A DNA stretch of 64,000 nt from Enterovirga rhinocerotis. Its GTDB lineage: Bacteria > Pseudomonadota > Alphaproteobacteria > Rhizobiales > Beijerinckiaceae. The DNA lies in the NCBI RefSeq assembly GCF_004363955.1, contig NZ_SNZR01000011.1, forward strand, positions 1,054,001 to 1,118,000, written 5' to 3'. Position 1 is the first letter of the stretch. Every line of letters begins with the position of its first letter. The notes beneath the pieces are model-generated. The model was not told the origin of the DNA. It worked only from the letters and a program-made list of their open reading frames with translations, and did no database searches. The translations under genes were made by a program, and so were the position numbers. Shown here piece after piece: positions 21,546 through 29,737 of the stretch.

Positions 21546-22442
21546 TCAGCCGAAAAACCGCTGCAGAGCCGCGAGGGTCTCGTCCGGCCGTTCCTCGGCC
21601 AGGAAGTGGCCGCCATCGACAGACGCGCCGTCGATGCGCGGCGCGAAGGTGCGACGCCAGGATTCGAGCGGAGCCTCCGCGCCGGCCTTCTCGAGATAGC
21701 CCCGGCTCCAGACGAGGAAGGACGGGCAGGCGATGGTCCGGCCGGCGGCGAGGTCGCGCGCGTCCTGCTCGCGGTCGAGCGTGCGTCCGGCCCGGTAATC
21801 CTCGCAGAAGGCGTGGATACGGTTCGGTTCGTTGCAGCTCTGGCGGTAGGATTCGAGCGCGGCCGGATCGAAGATGTCGAGCTCGCCCTTTCCGGACCAT
21901 TTGCGCATGAGGCCCTCGAAATAGGGCAGGGGATCGCGTCCGATCTCCTCCTCGGGCAGCGGGGCGGGCCGGCTCAGGAAATCCCAATGGGCGGCGGGCT
22001 GGAGACCGGCTTCGATCCGCTCCCAGGCGACGAGGGTCGGCACGATGTCGAGCAGCGCGAGGCGCTCGATCCGGCCGGGCTCGTCGAGGGCGAGGCGATA
22101 GGCGACGCGCCCGCCCCGGTCGTGCCCGACGATGCCGAAATGGACATGGCCGAGCGCCTCCATCACGGCGACGGCGTCGCGGCCCATCGCCCGCTTCGAA
22201 TAGGTTTCATGGCCCTCTCCGTCCCTCGGGACGGAGGACCAGCCATAGCCGCGCAGATCCGGACAGACGACGCGGTGGGTCCGCGCGAGAGCCGGCGCGA
22301 TCCTGTGCCAGGCCGCATGGGTCTGCGGGAAGCCGTGCAGCAGGAGCAGCGGCGGCCCCTCTCCCCCGGCCCGCGCGAAGATGCGGCCCGCTTCGGTGTC
22401 GATCCAATGCGAGTCGAAGCCGGGAAAGAGGTCTCGGGTCAT
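21546..22442 (-). CDS. haloacetate/fluoroacetate dehalogenase-like alpha/beta hydrolase
   Basis: A 298-residue alpha/beta hydrolase that matches fluoroacetate dehalogenase throughout. The nucleophile is an Asp in GHDRGGR (Asp108), followed by Arg109 and Arg112, which bind the carboxylate in the known enzyme. Asp132, the His152-Trp153 pair and Tyr216 (halide pocket) and His279 (catalytic base, GGHFLAEE) all fall at equivalent positions. PDLRGYGWS and AFCEDYRAG are family segments. A role in removing halide from 2-haloacids is a strong family inference; the natural substrate is unknown. The ATG overlaps the last bases of the upstream vapC gene (ATGA). Confidence 0.82.
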   Translation of the reverse strand: MTRDLFPGFDSHWIDTEAGRIFARAGGEGPPLLLLHGFPQTHAAWHRIAPALARTHRVVCPDLRGYGWSSVPRDGEGHETYSKRAMGRDAVAVMEALGHVHFGIVGHDRGGRVAYRLALDEPGRIERLALLDIVPTLVAWERIEAGLQPAAHWDFLSRPAPLPEEEIGRDPLPYFEGLMRKWSGKGELDIFDPAALESYRQSCNEPNRIHAFCEDYRAGRTLDREQDARDLAAGRTIACPSFLVWSRGYLEKAGAEAPLESWRRTFAPRIDGASVDGGHFLAEERPDETLAALQRFFG

Positions 22443-22849
22443 GCCGGATGGTCCTCGGGCAGCCACGCGGGCTCGATATCGGTCAGGGCGAAGCCGTCGC
22501 CCTTGAACAGGAGCGGGGCGGCGCGCTGGCGCGCGAGCCCCATGACGAGGCAGTCGCCGAAGGTCAGCGCGGCCGGATGGCGCCCCTGCCCGTAGGAGGC
22601 GAGGGCCGCCCGCGCGAGGGCCGTCTGCGTCTCGTCGAAGGGCACGACCTCGATGCCGAGGACCACGAGCAGCTCGTCCAGCGCCTTGCCCTCGTAGCCC
22701 GGAAAGCGGCGGCGGAGCAGGACGTCCGTTTCGAGGACGACGCCGGTCGAGGTCGCGACGCCGGGCATCTGGAGGATGAGATCGGTGAAGAAGGCGCGTT
22801 CCGGCTCGTTGAACAGGATCGCGGCGAGCGCCGAGGTGTCGACGACCAT
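22439..22849 (-). CDS. vapC: PIN-domain ribonuclease toxin, VapC family (module 1)
   Basis: A 136-residue PIN-domain protein. Acidic metal-binding residues appear as MVVDTSALAAILFNEPE (Asp4 and a Glu near residue 15) and in LTFGDCLVMGLAR (Asp near residue 99). VapC toxins cut tRNA or rRNA when freed from VapB. The start ATG 22849 shares bases with the VapB stop. Its own stop overlaps the dehalogenase start, so toxin, antitoxin and enzyme lie on one transcript. The target RNA is unknown. Confidence 0.9.
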   Translation of the reverse strand: MVVDTSALAAILFNEPERAFFTDLILQMPGVATSTGVVLETDVLLRRRFPGYEGKALDELLVVLGIEVVPFDETQTALARAALASYGQGRHPAALTFGDCLVMGLARQRAAPLLFKGDGFALTDIEPAWLPEDHPA

Positions 22850-23088
22850 CAGACGAGGTTCTCCTCGATATCCTCGTCCGCGGCCTGCTGGCGCGGAAGG
22901 GCGTCGAAATAATTGGTGATCTCGCGCAGGCGGCGCCTGCGGCGGGCGATCTCCTGCTCGTTCGGGGACATGCGGGCGAGCCGCTCGGCGATGGAGATCC
23001 GCACGGCCTCCGTGATCGCTTCTCCGGTGCGGATCGACAGCTCGCGGATGAGATGCTCGACTTCGGCATCCCTGATGAGAACGGCCAT
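22849..23088 (-). CDS. vapB: VapB antitoxin, Rv0623/PSK-type (module 1)
   Basis: A 79-residue antitoxin. The N-terminal DNA-binding part reads MAVLIRDAEVEHLIRELSIRTGEAITEAVRISIAERL, the ribbon-helix-like pattern of the PSK/Rv0623 group. The C-terminal acidic tail (ADEDIEENLV) would wrap VapC. The frame is open to 23148, but Met 23088 fits the family start. It should repress its own promoter together with VapC. No clear palindrome stands out upstream; the family A repeat copy 2 lies about 100 nt away. Confidence 0.88.
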   Translation of the reverse strand: MAVLIRDAEVEHLIRELSIRTGEAITEAVRISIAERLARMSPNEQEIARRRRRLREITNYFDALPRQQAADEDIEENLV

Positions 23089-23192
23089 GGCGCTCCTCGC
23101 GGGTGGCGGTGAATCGGCCTTATAGCCCGCCCCCGATGTCCGGCCCATGCCTGCGGGATCGATGAGCGGTCGGACTCAGGAGCAGGGAACAA

Positions 23193-23340
23193 ACCCTCCC
23201 CTGGAGGGGGAGGGTCGGACCGAAGGTCCGGGGTGGGGTGATGCACGCCATTCACTACACTGCGCATGACGACTCGGAGAGGCCGGTTTCACCCCACCCC
23301 GCCGGCTTCGCCGGCGACCCTCCCGCTCCAGGGGAGGGTG
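23193..23340. repeat. intergenic inverted repeat, family A, copy 2
   Basis: The left arm ACCCTCCCCTGGAGGGGGAGGGTCGGACCGAAGGTCCGGGGTGGGGTGA starts at 23193, and the right arm TTCACCCCACCCCGCCGGCTTCGCCGGCGACCCTCCC ends at 23340. The internal segments are swapped relative to copy 1: the CCGAAGG core is left here and right in copy 1, and the CCGGCTTCGCCGG core is right here and left there. It sits between vapB and the end of purD. Confidence 0.8.
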
Positions 23341-23374
23341 ATCGTCCCCCGCTGGAGGAGCCCCGCCGACCGTC

Positions 23375-24652
23375 TCAGCCGCGCTCCCGCGCCACCGCCC
23401 GGAAGCCGATGTCGCGCCGGCAGAAGCCTTCGGGCCACTGGATCGCCTCGACGCCGCGATAGGCGAGGCTCTGCGCCTCGGCGATGGAGGGGGCGAGGGC
23501 GGTGACCGCGAGGACGCGCCCGCCCGAGGCGACGAGGTCCTCGCCCGAGCGGGCCGTGCCGGCCTGATAGACCGTGATCCCGCCGATCGCTTCGGCCGCG
23601 TCGACGCCGCGGATCACCGAGCCCTTTCCGACCGCGCCGGGATAGCCCTTCGTCGCCATCACGACGGTAAGGGCGGCATGGTCGGACCAGCTCGGCTCGA
23701 GCGTGTCGAGCGTGCCGTCCCGTGCGGCGATCATCGCGGCGAGAAGATCGGTGCGCAGGCGCGGCATCAGCACCTCGGCCTCGGGATCGCCGAAGCGGAC
23801 GTTGTATTCGATCAGCTTCGGGCCGTCCGCCGTCAGCATGAGGCCGGCATAGAGGATGCCGAGGAAGGGCGTGCCGCGCGCACGCATCCCGTCGAGGGTC
23901 GGGCGGATGATCCGCGCCATGATCTCCTCTTCGAGGGCGGGCGTCACGACGGGCGCGGGCGAATAGGCGCCCATGCCGCCGGTATTCGGCCCCTCGTCGC
24001 CGTCGAAGGCGCGCTTGTGGTCCTGGGCTGTGCCGAAGAGCACGGCATGGGTTCCGTCGCAGAGCGCGAAGACGCTTGCTTCCTCGCCGACGAGGCATTC
24101 CTCGACGACGATCTCCGCTCCTGCCGCGCCGAGCCCGCCGCCGAGCATCGAGCGCGCGGCGTCTTCTGCCTCCGCGACCGTGGCGGCGACGACGACGCCC
24201 TTGCCGGCCGCGAGGCCGTCCGCCTTGACGACGATCGGCGCGCCGGCCGCACGCAGATGGGCGAGGGCGGGGTCGAGATCGGAGAAGCGGGCGAAGGCGG
24301 CGGTCGGGATGTCGAACTCGCTCGCCAACTCCTTGGTGAAGGCCTTCGAGCCTTCGAGCTGCGCGGCGGCCGCGCTCGGGCCGAAGCAGCGGAACCCGGC
24401 GGCTTCGAGATCGTCGGCGAGTCCGGCGACGAGCGGCGCTTCCGGACCGATGACGACGAAGCCGATGGCCGCCTCGCGGCAATAGGCGATGACGGCTGCG
24501 TGGTCGGCGACGTCGAGCGGCACGTTGGTGCCGTGGCTGGCCGTGCCGGGATTGCCGGGGGCCGTGAAGAGGGCGTCGCAGAGCGGGCTCGCCGAGAGCG
24601 CCTTGGCCAGAGCGTGTTCCCGGCCGCCGGAGCCGATGAGAAGGATGTTCAT
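23375..24652 (-). CDS. purD: phosphoribosylamine-glycine ligase
   Basis: A 425-residue ATP-grasp enzyme that joins glycine to 5-phosphoribosylamine, the second step of purine synthesis. It opens [19 protein letters not shown], the family mark. ATP-grasp segments [17 protein letters not shown] and [11 protein letters not shown] are present. The strand with the metal-binding [10 protein letters not shown] lies near residue 290. Length is normal. It has its own upstream region of about 130 nt, shared with no divergent gene, and stands between two toxin-antitoxin modules on the same strand. Confidence 0.95.
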   Translation of the reverse strand: MNILLIGSGGREHALAKALSASPLCDALFTAPGNPGTASHGTNVPLDVADHAAVIAYCREAAIGFVVIGPEAPLVAGLADDLEAAGFRCFGPSAAAAQLEGSKAFTKELASEFDIPTAAFARFSDLDPALAHLRAAGAPIVVKADGLAAGKGVVVAATVAEAEDAARSMLGGGLGAAGAEIVVEECLVGEEASVFALCDGTHAVLFGTAQDHKRAFDGDEGPNTGGMGAYSPAPVVTPALEEEIMARIIRPTLDGMRARGTPFLGILYAGLMLTADGPKLIEYNVRFGDPEAEVLMPRLRTDLLAAMIAARDGTLDTLEPSWSDHAALTVVMATKGYPGAVGKGSVIRGVDAAEAIGGITVYQAGTARSGEDLVASGGRVLAVTALAPSIAEAQSLAYRGVEAIQWPEGFCRRDIGFRAVARERG

Positions 24653-24782
24653 GCCGGGTGCCTAGCGGGGAGGGCGGCGCGCGGCAACGGCAATGCGACC
24701 TTTCCCATCCGCTCACCCCGGCTTTCGCCGCGAGGGGCGGAGGGGGCGTGGCGCAACCCGGTGGGCGCGAGCAGGTCTGCTC

Positions 24783-25187
24783 TCAGCCTCGATTCCACGG
24801 ATCGACGATCGACACGCCCGTATCGACGAAGTCGGCGACGTTGCGGGTCACGAGGATGAGGTCGTGGACGAGCGCCGTCGCTGCGATCAGCCCGTCGGCA
24901 TCGCCGCGCGGCCGGATGGCCGAGAGCCGGCCCCATTCGACGGCGACCTGGTCGGTGATCGGAAGGATCCGGTCCGCATGGTCGCGCCGCAGGCGGGCGA
25001 GCCATTCGGCGAGATGGCCTGCGGCGACGGGGTCGCTGCCGCGGCGCAATGCGATGCCGCGCATGATCTCTCCGAGCGTGATCACGCTGAGATGGATTCC
25101 TCCGGGATCGACCGATCGCAGCCAGGACACCGCCTCGGGCGATCGCCGCCTCGCCTCCGACAGGACGTTGGTGTCGACGAGATACAT
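24783..25187 (-). CDS. PIN-domain toxin, FitB/VapC-like (module 2)
   Basis: A 134-residue PIN nuclease of the FitB-like branch. Catalytic acids are visible in MYLVDTNVLSEARR (Asp5 and Glu11), in RGDADGLIAATALVHDL and in the C-terminal TRNVADFVDTGV. The pattern SVITLGEIMRGIA is usual for this branch. The ATG shares bases with the antitoxin stop (25187). It pairs with a Phd/YefM-like antitoxin, whereas module 1 has a PSK-type antitoxin, so the two modules are not recent duplicates. Confidence 0.9.
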   Translation of the reverse strand: MYLVDTNVLSEARRRSPEAVSWLRSVDPGGIHLSVITLGEIMRGIALRRGSDPVAAGHLAEWLARLRRDHADRILPITDQVAVEWGRLSAIRPRGDADGLIAATALVHDLILVTRNVADFVDTGVSIVDPWNRG

Positions 25188-25441
25188 CAGAGCGGAACGT
25201 CACGGCTCGGCGCCGAGGAGCGCTTCGTGATGTCCTCGATCAGGCCCTCGTCCCAGTCGGGACCGGCGAGCAAGGTATCGACGATGCTGGGCCTTCCCGC
25301 CTTCAGCGCGTCGAAATCCTCGGCGGAGAGGATCACGGCGGCCCTCTCGCCTCGGAGCGTCACCGTTTGCGGGCCTTCGGCGCGAGCCCGCCTCACCACT
25401 TCGGAGAACTGGTTCTTCGCATCCTGCAAGGCCCAAACCAT
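25187..25441 (-). CDS. Phd/YefM-type antitoxin (module 2)
   Basis: An 84-residue antitoxin. MVWALQDAKNQFSEVVRRARAEGPQTVTLRGERAAVILS is the Phd/YefM DNA-binding fold. The C-terminal half (DTLLAGPDWDEGLIEDITKRSS) is acidic and probably neutralises the toxin. A perfect palindrome lies 10 nt before its start. Autoregulation is therefore likely. Confidence 0.9.
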   Translation of the reverse strand: MVWALQDAKNQFSEVVRRARAEGPQTVTLRGERAAVILSAEDFDALKAGRPSIVDTLLAGPDWDEGLIEDITKRSSAPSRDVPL

Positions 25442-25451
25442 CGCGGGTCTC

Positions 25452-25468
25452 CTGGCTAGTCTAGCCAG
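25452..25468. promoter_or_regulatory. operator palindrome of toxin-antitoxin module 2
   Basis: CTGGCTA (25452-25458) and TAGCCAG (25462-25468) are a perfect inverted repeat around GTC, located 10 nt upstream of the antitoxin ATG. A further TAGC half (25471-25474) follows at a short interval. The position and symmetry are those expected for a Phd/YefM autoregulatory site. Confidence 0.65.
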
Positions 25469-25545
25469 TTTAGCATGAGACGCCGGTCGCGGATATGGGA
25501 CGAGCGGTGACGGCGGGCCGATGGCATCCGTGCTACAAGCCCGCC

Positions 25546-27141
25546 ATGCCCGCAGCGCCCGAATCCACCAAAGCGCCCGACAATGCGCCCGAATGGTCCG
25601 TCGCCGAACTCGCCGGCGCGCTGAAGCGCACGCTGGAGGACCGGTTCGGCCTCGTGCGGGTGCGCGGGGAGGTATTCGGTTATCGCGGCCCGCATTCCTC
25701 CGGCCACATGTATTTCTGCCTGAAGGACCGCGACGCGCGGCTCGACGCCGTGGTCTGGCGAAGCGCGGCCTCGCGGCTGCGCTTCAAGCCGCAGGAGGGA
25801 CTAGAGGTCGTCGCGACCGGGCGCATCACGACCTTCCCCGGCAAGTCGACCTACCAGATCGTTGTCGAGCAGCTCGAACCCGCCGGCGCGGGCGCCCTCA
25901 TGGCGCTGCTCGAGGAGCGCCGGAAGACGCTTGCGGCGGAGGGGCTCTTCGCGGCCGAGCGCAAGCGGCCGATCCCCTACCTGCCGCGCGTGATCGGCGT
26001 CGTGACCTCGCCGACCGGCGTCGTCATCCGCGACATCCTCCACCGCCTCGCCGACCGCTTCGAACGCGACGTCGTGCTCTGGCCCGTCCGCGTCCAGGGC
26101 GAGACGTCCGGAGCCGAGGTCGCGGCCGCCATCGCCGGGCTCAACGCCCTGCCGAAGGGCGGCCCGATCGCACGGCCGGACGTGATTATCGTCGCCCGCG
26201 GCGGCGGCTCGCTGGAGGACCTGTGGGGGTTCAACGACGAGGCTGTGGTGCGGGCCACCGTCGCGAGCGCGGTCCCGATCATCTCCGCGATCGGCCACGA
26301 GACCGACTGGACGCTGCTCGACCACGCCGCCGACGTCCGGGCGCCGACGCCGACGGGCGCGGCGGAGATGGCGGTGCCGGTCCGGTCCGAACTCGTCATG
26401 CAGGTCGCGGGCCTCGCCTCCCGGCTCGAACAGGGGGCGCGGCGGGGCGTCGAGACCCGGCGGCGCGACCTGCGCGGCGCGGCGCGGGCGCTGCCCTCGC
26501 CGGACATGCTGCTGGCCGCACGGCGTCAGCGCCTCGATCTCGCCAGCGCGCGGCTCCCGCCCGCGCTCCTCGCCAATGCGCGCGACCATGAGGCCCGGCT
26601 GCGCCGGCTCGCCGACCGGCTCGGGCGCCATTCGCCGCGCGTCGCCCTCGCGACGGCGCGCGCCCGTCTCGATGCGCTCGCCGCGAAGCCCGGACCGGCG
26701 CTGTCGCGGCTCCTGGCGGAGCGGGGGCGTCGGCTCGAGGATCTCGCCGGCCGTCTCGCGGTCGGCCGCCTGACGGCGCTGCGGGCGGAGACGATCAGGC
26801 TGGAGCGGGCACGCGAACGCCTCGCCGCCCTCGCGGCGCGGAGCGCGCGCGCCTTGGCCGGCGGCGTGGAGCGGCGCGAGGCGCGGCTCTCCGCTCTTTC
26901 GGCCCTGCTGGGCAGCCTCGGCTACCGCTCCGTGCTGGAGCGCGGCTATGTGGTGGTCCGCTCGGCCGAAGGCCATGCGCTGCCGCGCGCGGACGGGATC
27001 GCGTCGGGGCAGGCGCTCGAGCTCGAATTCGCCGATGGCCGCCGCCGGGTCACGGCCGAGGGCGGCGGTCCCGGCCAGCGCGTGAAGCGGACGGGGGCGT
27101 CCGATCGCGCCCTTGCCCAGCCGAGCCTCTTCGAGCAGTAG
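25546..27141 (+). CDS. xseA: exodeoxyribonuclease VII large subunit
   Basis: A 531-residue subunit that with XseB degrades single-stranded DNA. The order is an N-terminal OB fold (WSVAELAGALKRTLEDRFGLVRVRGEV), the catalytic domain with VIGVVTSPTGVVIRDI and the glycine-rich RGGGSLEDLWGFNDE near residues 220-235, and a long Arg/Ala/Leu-rich helical region suited to coiled coil. A C-terminal beta patch (YVVVRSAEGHAL) closes the protein. ATG 25546 is preferred to the earlier frame opening at 25495, which lacks a family N-terminus. xseB is not in the window. Confidence 0.95.
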   Translation: MPAAPESTKAPDNAPEWSVAELAGALKRTLEDRFGLVRVRGEVFGYRGPHSSGHMYFCLKDRDARLDAVVWRSAASRLRFKPQEGLEVVATGRITTFPGKSTYQIVVEQLEPAGAGALMALLEERRKTLAAEGLFAAERKRPIPYLPRVIGVVTSPTGVVIRDILHRLADRFERDVVLWPVRVQGETSGAEVAAAIAGLNALPKGGPIARPDVIIVARGGGSLEDLWGFNDEAVVRATVASAVPIISAIGHETDWTLLDHAADVRAPTPTGAAEMAVPVRSELVMQVAGLASRLEQGARRGVETRRRDLRGAARALPSPDMLLAARRQRLDLASARLPPALLANARDHEARLRRLADRLGRHSPRVALATARARLDALAAKPGPALSRLLAERGRRLEDLAGRLAVGRLTALRAETIRLERARERLAALAARSARALAGGVERREARLSALSALLGSLGYRSVLERGYVVVRSAEGHALPRADGIASGQALELEFADGRRRVTAEGGGPGQRVKRTGASDRALAQPSLFEQ

Positions 27142-27167
27142 ACGTCACCGGAACGGATGTGGCCGTG

Positions 27168-27383
27168 ATGAACAGACATGCGGGCGGCGGCGAGGCCGTC
27201 GTGGAATACCGGGATTCGAACATCCGGGTCGTGCGGCCCGGCCGCTACGTGCTCTGTGCGCAGACGAAGCAGCAGATCCCGCTGGACGATCTCAAATACT
27301 GGAGCGTCGAACGGCAGGAGGCCTATGTCTCGCCGGCGGCCGTGCTCGACCGACTCGGCCAGCCGCAGCCGAAGGGCGTGTGA
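27168..27383 (+). CDS. DUF2093 family protein
   Basis: A 71-residue protein with the DUF2093 core: VVEYRDSNIRVVRPGRYVLCAQTKQQIPLDDLKYWSV, then RQEAYVSPAAVLDR. It follows xseA by 26 nt, the usual position in Rhizobiales. One cysteine lies in the core. The function is unknown. ATG 27168 is chosen; the in-frame GTG at 27159 would add three residues and has a somewhat better-placed GGA, so the start is not settled. Confidence 0.85.
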   Translation: MNRHAGGGEAVVEYRDSNIRVVRPGRYVLCAQTKQQIPLDDLKYWSVERQEAYVSPAAVLDRLGQPQPKGV

Positions 27384-27440
27384 TCCGCGCGTCCCGCTGA
27401 TTTCGGCCCGCCATCCGCCGGCGCCATCTCGAGCGGGGTG

Positions 27441-28436
27441 TCACCCGATGCGATCCGACAGAAGCCGGCGCACGTCGTCCGCCTCGTCGAAGGCGCAGGT
27501 GATCGGGACGGTCTGGATCAGGCCGAGCCGGGGTTCGCCCCCCCGGAGCCCTGCGAGCCGGACGGCATCCTTCTGCGTCGTGACGGGGACGAGGCCGGCC
27601 CGCTCCGCCTCGTCGAGCAAAGCGGCGATCTCCACTGCGCGGTAGGGGTGGTGATCCGGGAAGGCGCGCTCGGCTTCGACCAGGAGCCCGAGTTCTCGGC
27701 ACGTCTCGAAGAACTTCGCCGGCCGTCCGATCCCGGCGAAGGCGAGGGCGCGTCGCCCGGCCAGGCGGTCGGCGACGTCCGGATCCGGCCGGAGGCGCGC
27801 CCGGAACACGGGGATCGCCCGGGAGGCGGCATCCTCCGCCACGCGGTCGCCGGCCTCGCCGGCCCCGATGACGATCGCCGCATCGATCCGCGGCCATTGC
27901 GCCCCGAGCGGCGCCCGAAGGGGGCCCGCTGGCAGCACGCATCCGTTCCCGATTCCGACCGCGCCGTCGAAGACGGCGAAGGAGAGGGTCTTGGCGAGCG
28001 ACGGGTTCTGGAGCCCGTCATCCATCACGATCACGTCGGCGCCGAGCGAGGCGGCGAGGGCCGCACCCGCGGGGCGGTCGCGGGAGACGATGCTGGGTGC
28101 CCCCTGCGCGAGGAGAAGCGGCTCGTCCCCCGCTTCGGCGCTGCCGTGCCGCGCCGGATCGACCTGCACCGGGCCGGCCAGCGAACCGCCATAGCCCCGC
28201 GTCAGGAAGGACGGCCGCCGTCCCGCGTCCCGCAGCAGGGCGGCGATGGCGAGCGCGGTCGGGGTCTTGCCCGAGCCGCCGACCGTGACATTGCCGATGC
28301 AGACGACCGGAACGGGCGGCGTCACGCCCGGCTTCGCCATGCGGCGCCCGGCGACGAGGCCGTAGATCGCGGCTGCCGGCGCCAGGGCCGCCGATGCGAG
28401 ACCGGGCGGCCGCCACCAGAAGCCGGGCGCCTTCAC
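27441..28436 (-). CDS. lpxK: tetraacyldisaccharide 4'-kinase
   Basis: A 331-residue kinase that adds the 4'-phosphate to the lipid A precursor at the inner face of the cytoplasmic membrane. It opens MKAPGFWWRPPGLASAALAPAAAIYG, an amphipathic membrane-binding start. The P-loop GNVTVGGSGKTPT is near residues 48-60, and DVIVMDDGLQNPSL is the catalytic segment. Its ATG overlaps the waaA stop by 4 nt, so it is translationally coupled in the lipid A operon. Confidence 0.95.
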   Translation of the reverse strand: MKAPGFWWRPPGLASAALAPAAAIYGLVAGRRMAKPGVTPPVPVVCIGNVTVGGSGKTPTALAIAALLRDAGRRPSFLTRGYGGSLAGPVQVDPARHGSAEAGDEPLLLAQGAPSIVSRDRPAGAALAASLGADVIVMDDGLQNPSLAKTLSFAVFDGAVGIGNGCVLPAGPLRAPLGAQWPRIDAAIVIGAGEAGDRVAEDAASRAIPVFRARLRPDPDVADRLAGRRALAFAGIGRPAKFFETCRELGLLVEAERAFPDHHPYRAVEIAALLDEAERAGLVPVTTQKDAVRLAGLRGGEPRLGLIQTVPITCAFDEADDVRRLLSDRIG

Positions 28437-29737
28437 GCCGGGTCCCTGCTTCCGGCCGGGTTCTCCGGCGGCAGATAGGGGGCGAGAGCCTCGAGCGTCC
28501 GGGCCAGCGCGCCGCCGAACCGGCCGAGGGTCGCGTGGCCGGCCCGCGCCATGCCGCGGATCAGGCCCGGCTGGCGCAGGAGTTCCGCGACCGTCGCGGC
28601 GAGGCGCTCGGGCGGGTCGACGGCGAGGGCGCCTCCGGCCGCGTCGAGAGCCTCATAGATCTCGGCGAAATTCGCGACATGCGGGCCGTGCAGCACCGCG
28701 GCGCCGAGCCGTGCCGGCTCGATCGGGTTCTGTCCCCCATGAGGGACGAGCGAGCCGCCCATCAGCACGAGCGGCGCGATGCGGTAGAACAGCCCGAGAT
28801 CCCCGACCGTATCGACGAGATGGAGGTCTCCGGCCGCTTCGGCCGGCTCGCCCAGCGATCGGCGCGTGACGGACAGCCCCGAGCCGCGCGCATCCTCGGC
28901 CAGGGCGTCGCCGCGCTCGGGGTGGCGGGGGGCGAGGATCGTCAGCAGCCCCGGCCGCTGCGCGCGGAGCGCGAGATGGGCGGCGACGACCTCCTCCTCC
29001 TCTCCGGGATGCGTGCTGGCGGCCATCCACAGCGGCCGGCCCGCGAGCCGGCCGGCGAGAGCCTCGACGTCGGCGGGATCGGCCGGCAGCGGAGGGATGT
29101 CGAATTTGAGATTGCCGGACACCGCGGCGACGGGCGCACCGAGCAGCGCCAGGCGTTCGGCATCGCCCTCGCTCTGCGCGAGGCAGAGCGTGAAGCGCCC
29201 GAAGACGGCGCGTCCGGTCATGGGCGCGCGCTGCCATCCCGCGAGGGAGCGGGCCGAGAGCCGGCCGTTGACGAGGGCGAGCGGGATCGCGCGGCGGTCG
29301 ATCTCGACGAGGAGATTCGGCCAGACCTCCGATTCCGCGAAGAGGGCGAGCGAGGGCTGCCAATGGTCGAGGAAGCGCCGCACATAGCGCGGCACGTCGA
29401 GCGGAAGGTATTGATGGAAGGCGCCCGCCGGCAGCCGCTTCTCGAGGATCTCCGCCGAGGTGCGCGTGCCGGACGTCACGAGGACGGAGAGGCCCCGTCC
29501 GACGAGGGCCCCGATGAGCGGCAGCAGCGACTGGGTCTCGCCGATCGAGGCGCCATGCGCCCAGACGAGGGGGCCGTCGGGACGCGGGCGATCGGTGCGG
29601 CCGAACCGCTCTCCGAGCCGCTCCGGCTCCTCCTTGCCGCGATCCGCGCGTCTGCGCAGATACGGCGCGGCGAGGGGGGACAGGAGCGTCGCGGCGATCC
29701 GGTAGGCCGCGAGCGGGGCGGGAACGGGCCGGCTCAC
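28433..29737 (-). CDS. waaA: 3-deoxy-D-manno-octulosonic acid transferase
   Basis: A 434-residue GT-B glycosyltransferase that moves Kdo from CMP-Kdo to lipid IVA. One N-terminal hydrophobic segment (YRIAATLLSPLAAPYL) anchors it to the inner membrane. WAHGASIGE carries the catalytic Glu and FAESEVWPNLL is a family mark. The C-terminal donor domain includes LVLMGGSLVPHGGQNPIEPA, which binds CMP-Kdo. The start overlaps the stop of the acyltransferase gene upstream. Confidence 0.95.
   Translation of the reverse strand: MSRPVPAPLAAYRIAATLLSPLAAPYLRRRADRGKEEPERLGERFGRTDRPRPDGPLVWAHGASIGETQSLLPLIGALVGRGLSVLVTSGTRTSAEILEKRLPAGAFHQYLPLDVPRYVRRFLDHWQPSLALFAESEVWPNLLVEIDRRAIPLALVNGRLSARSLAGWQRAPMTGRAVFGRFTLCLAQSEGDAERLALLGAPVAAVSGNLKFDIPPLPADPADVEALAGRLAGRPLWMAASTHPGEEEEVVAAHLALRAQRPGLLTILAPRHPERGDALAEDARGSGLSVTRRSLGEPAEAAGDLHLVDTVGDLGLFYRIAPLVLMGGSLVPHGGQNPIEPARLGAAVLHGPHVANFAEIYEALDAAGGALAVDPPERLAATVAELLRQPGLIRGMARAGHATLGRFGGALARTLEALAPYLPPENPAGSRDPA

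Noticed and set aside
24700-24770. Third copy of the family A repeat before purD
   Set aside because: CTCACCCCGGC and GAGGGGCGGAGGGGG look similar, but the diagnostic arms ACCCTCCC and GTGGGGTGA are missing.
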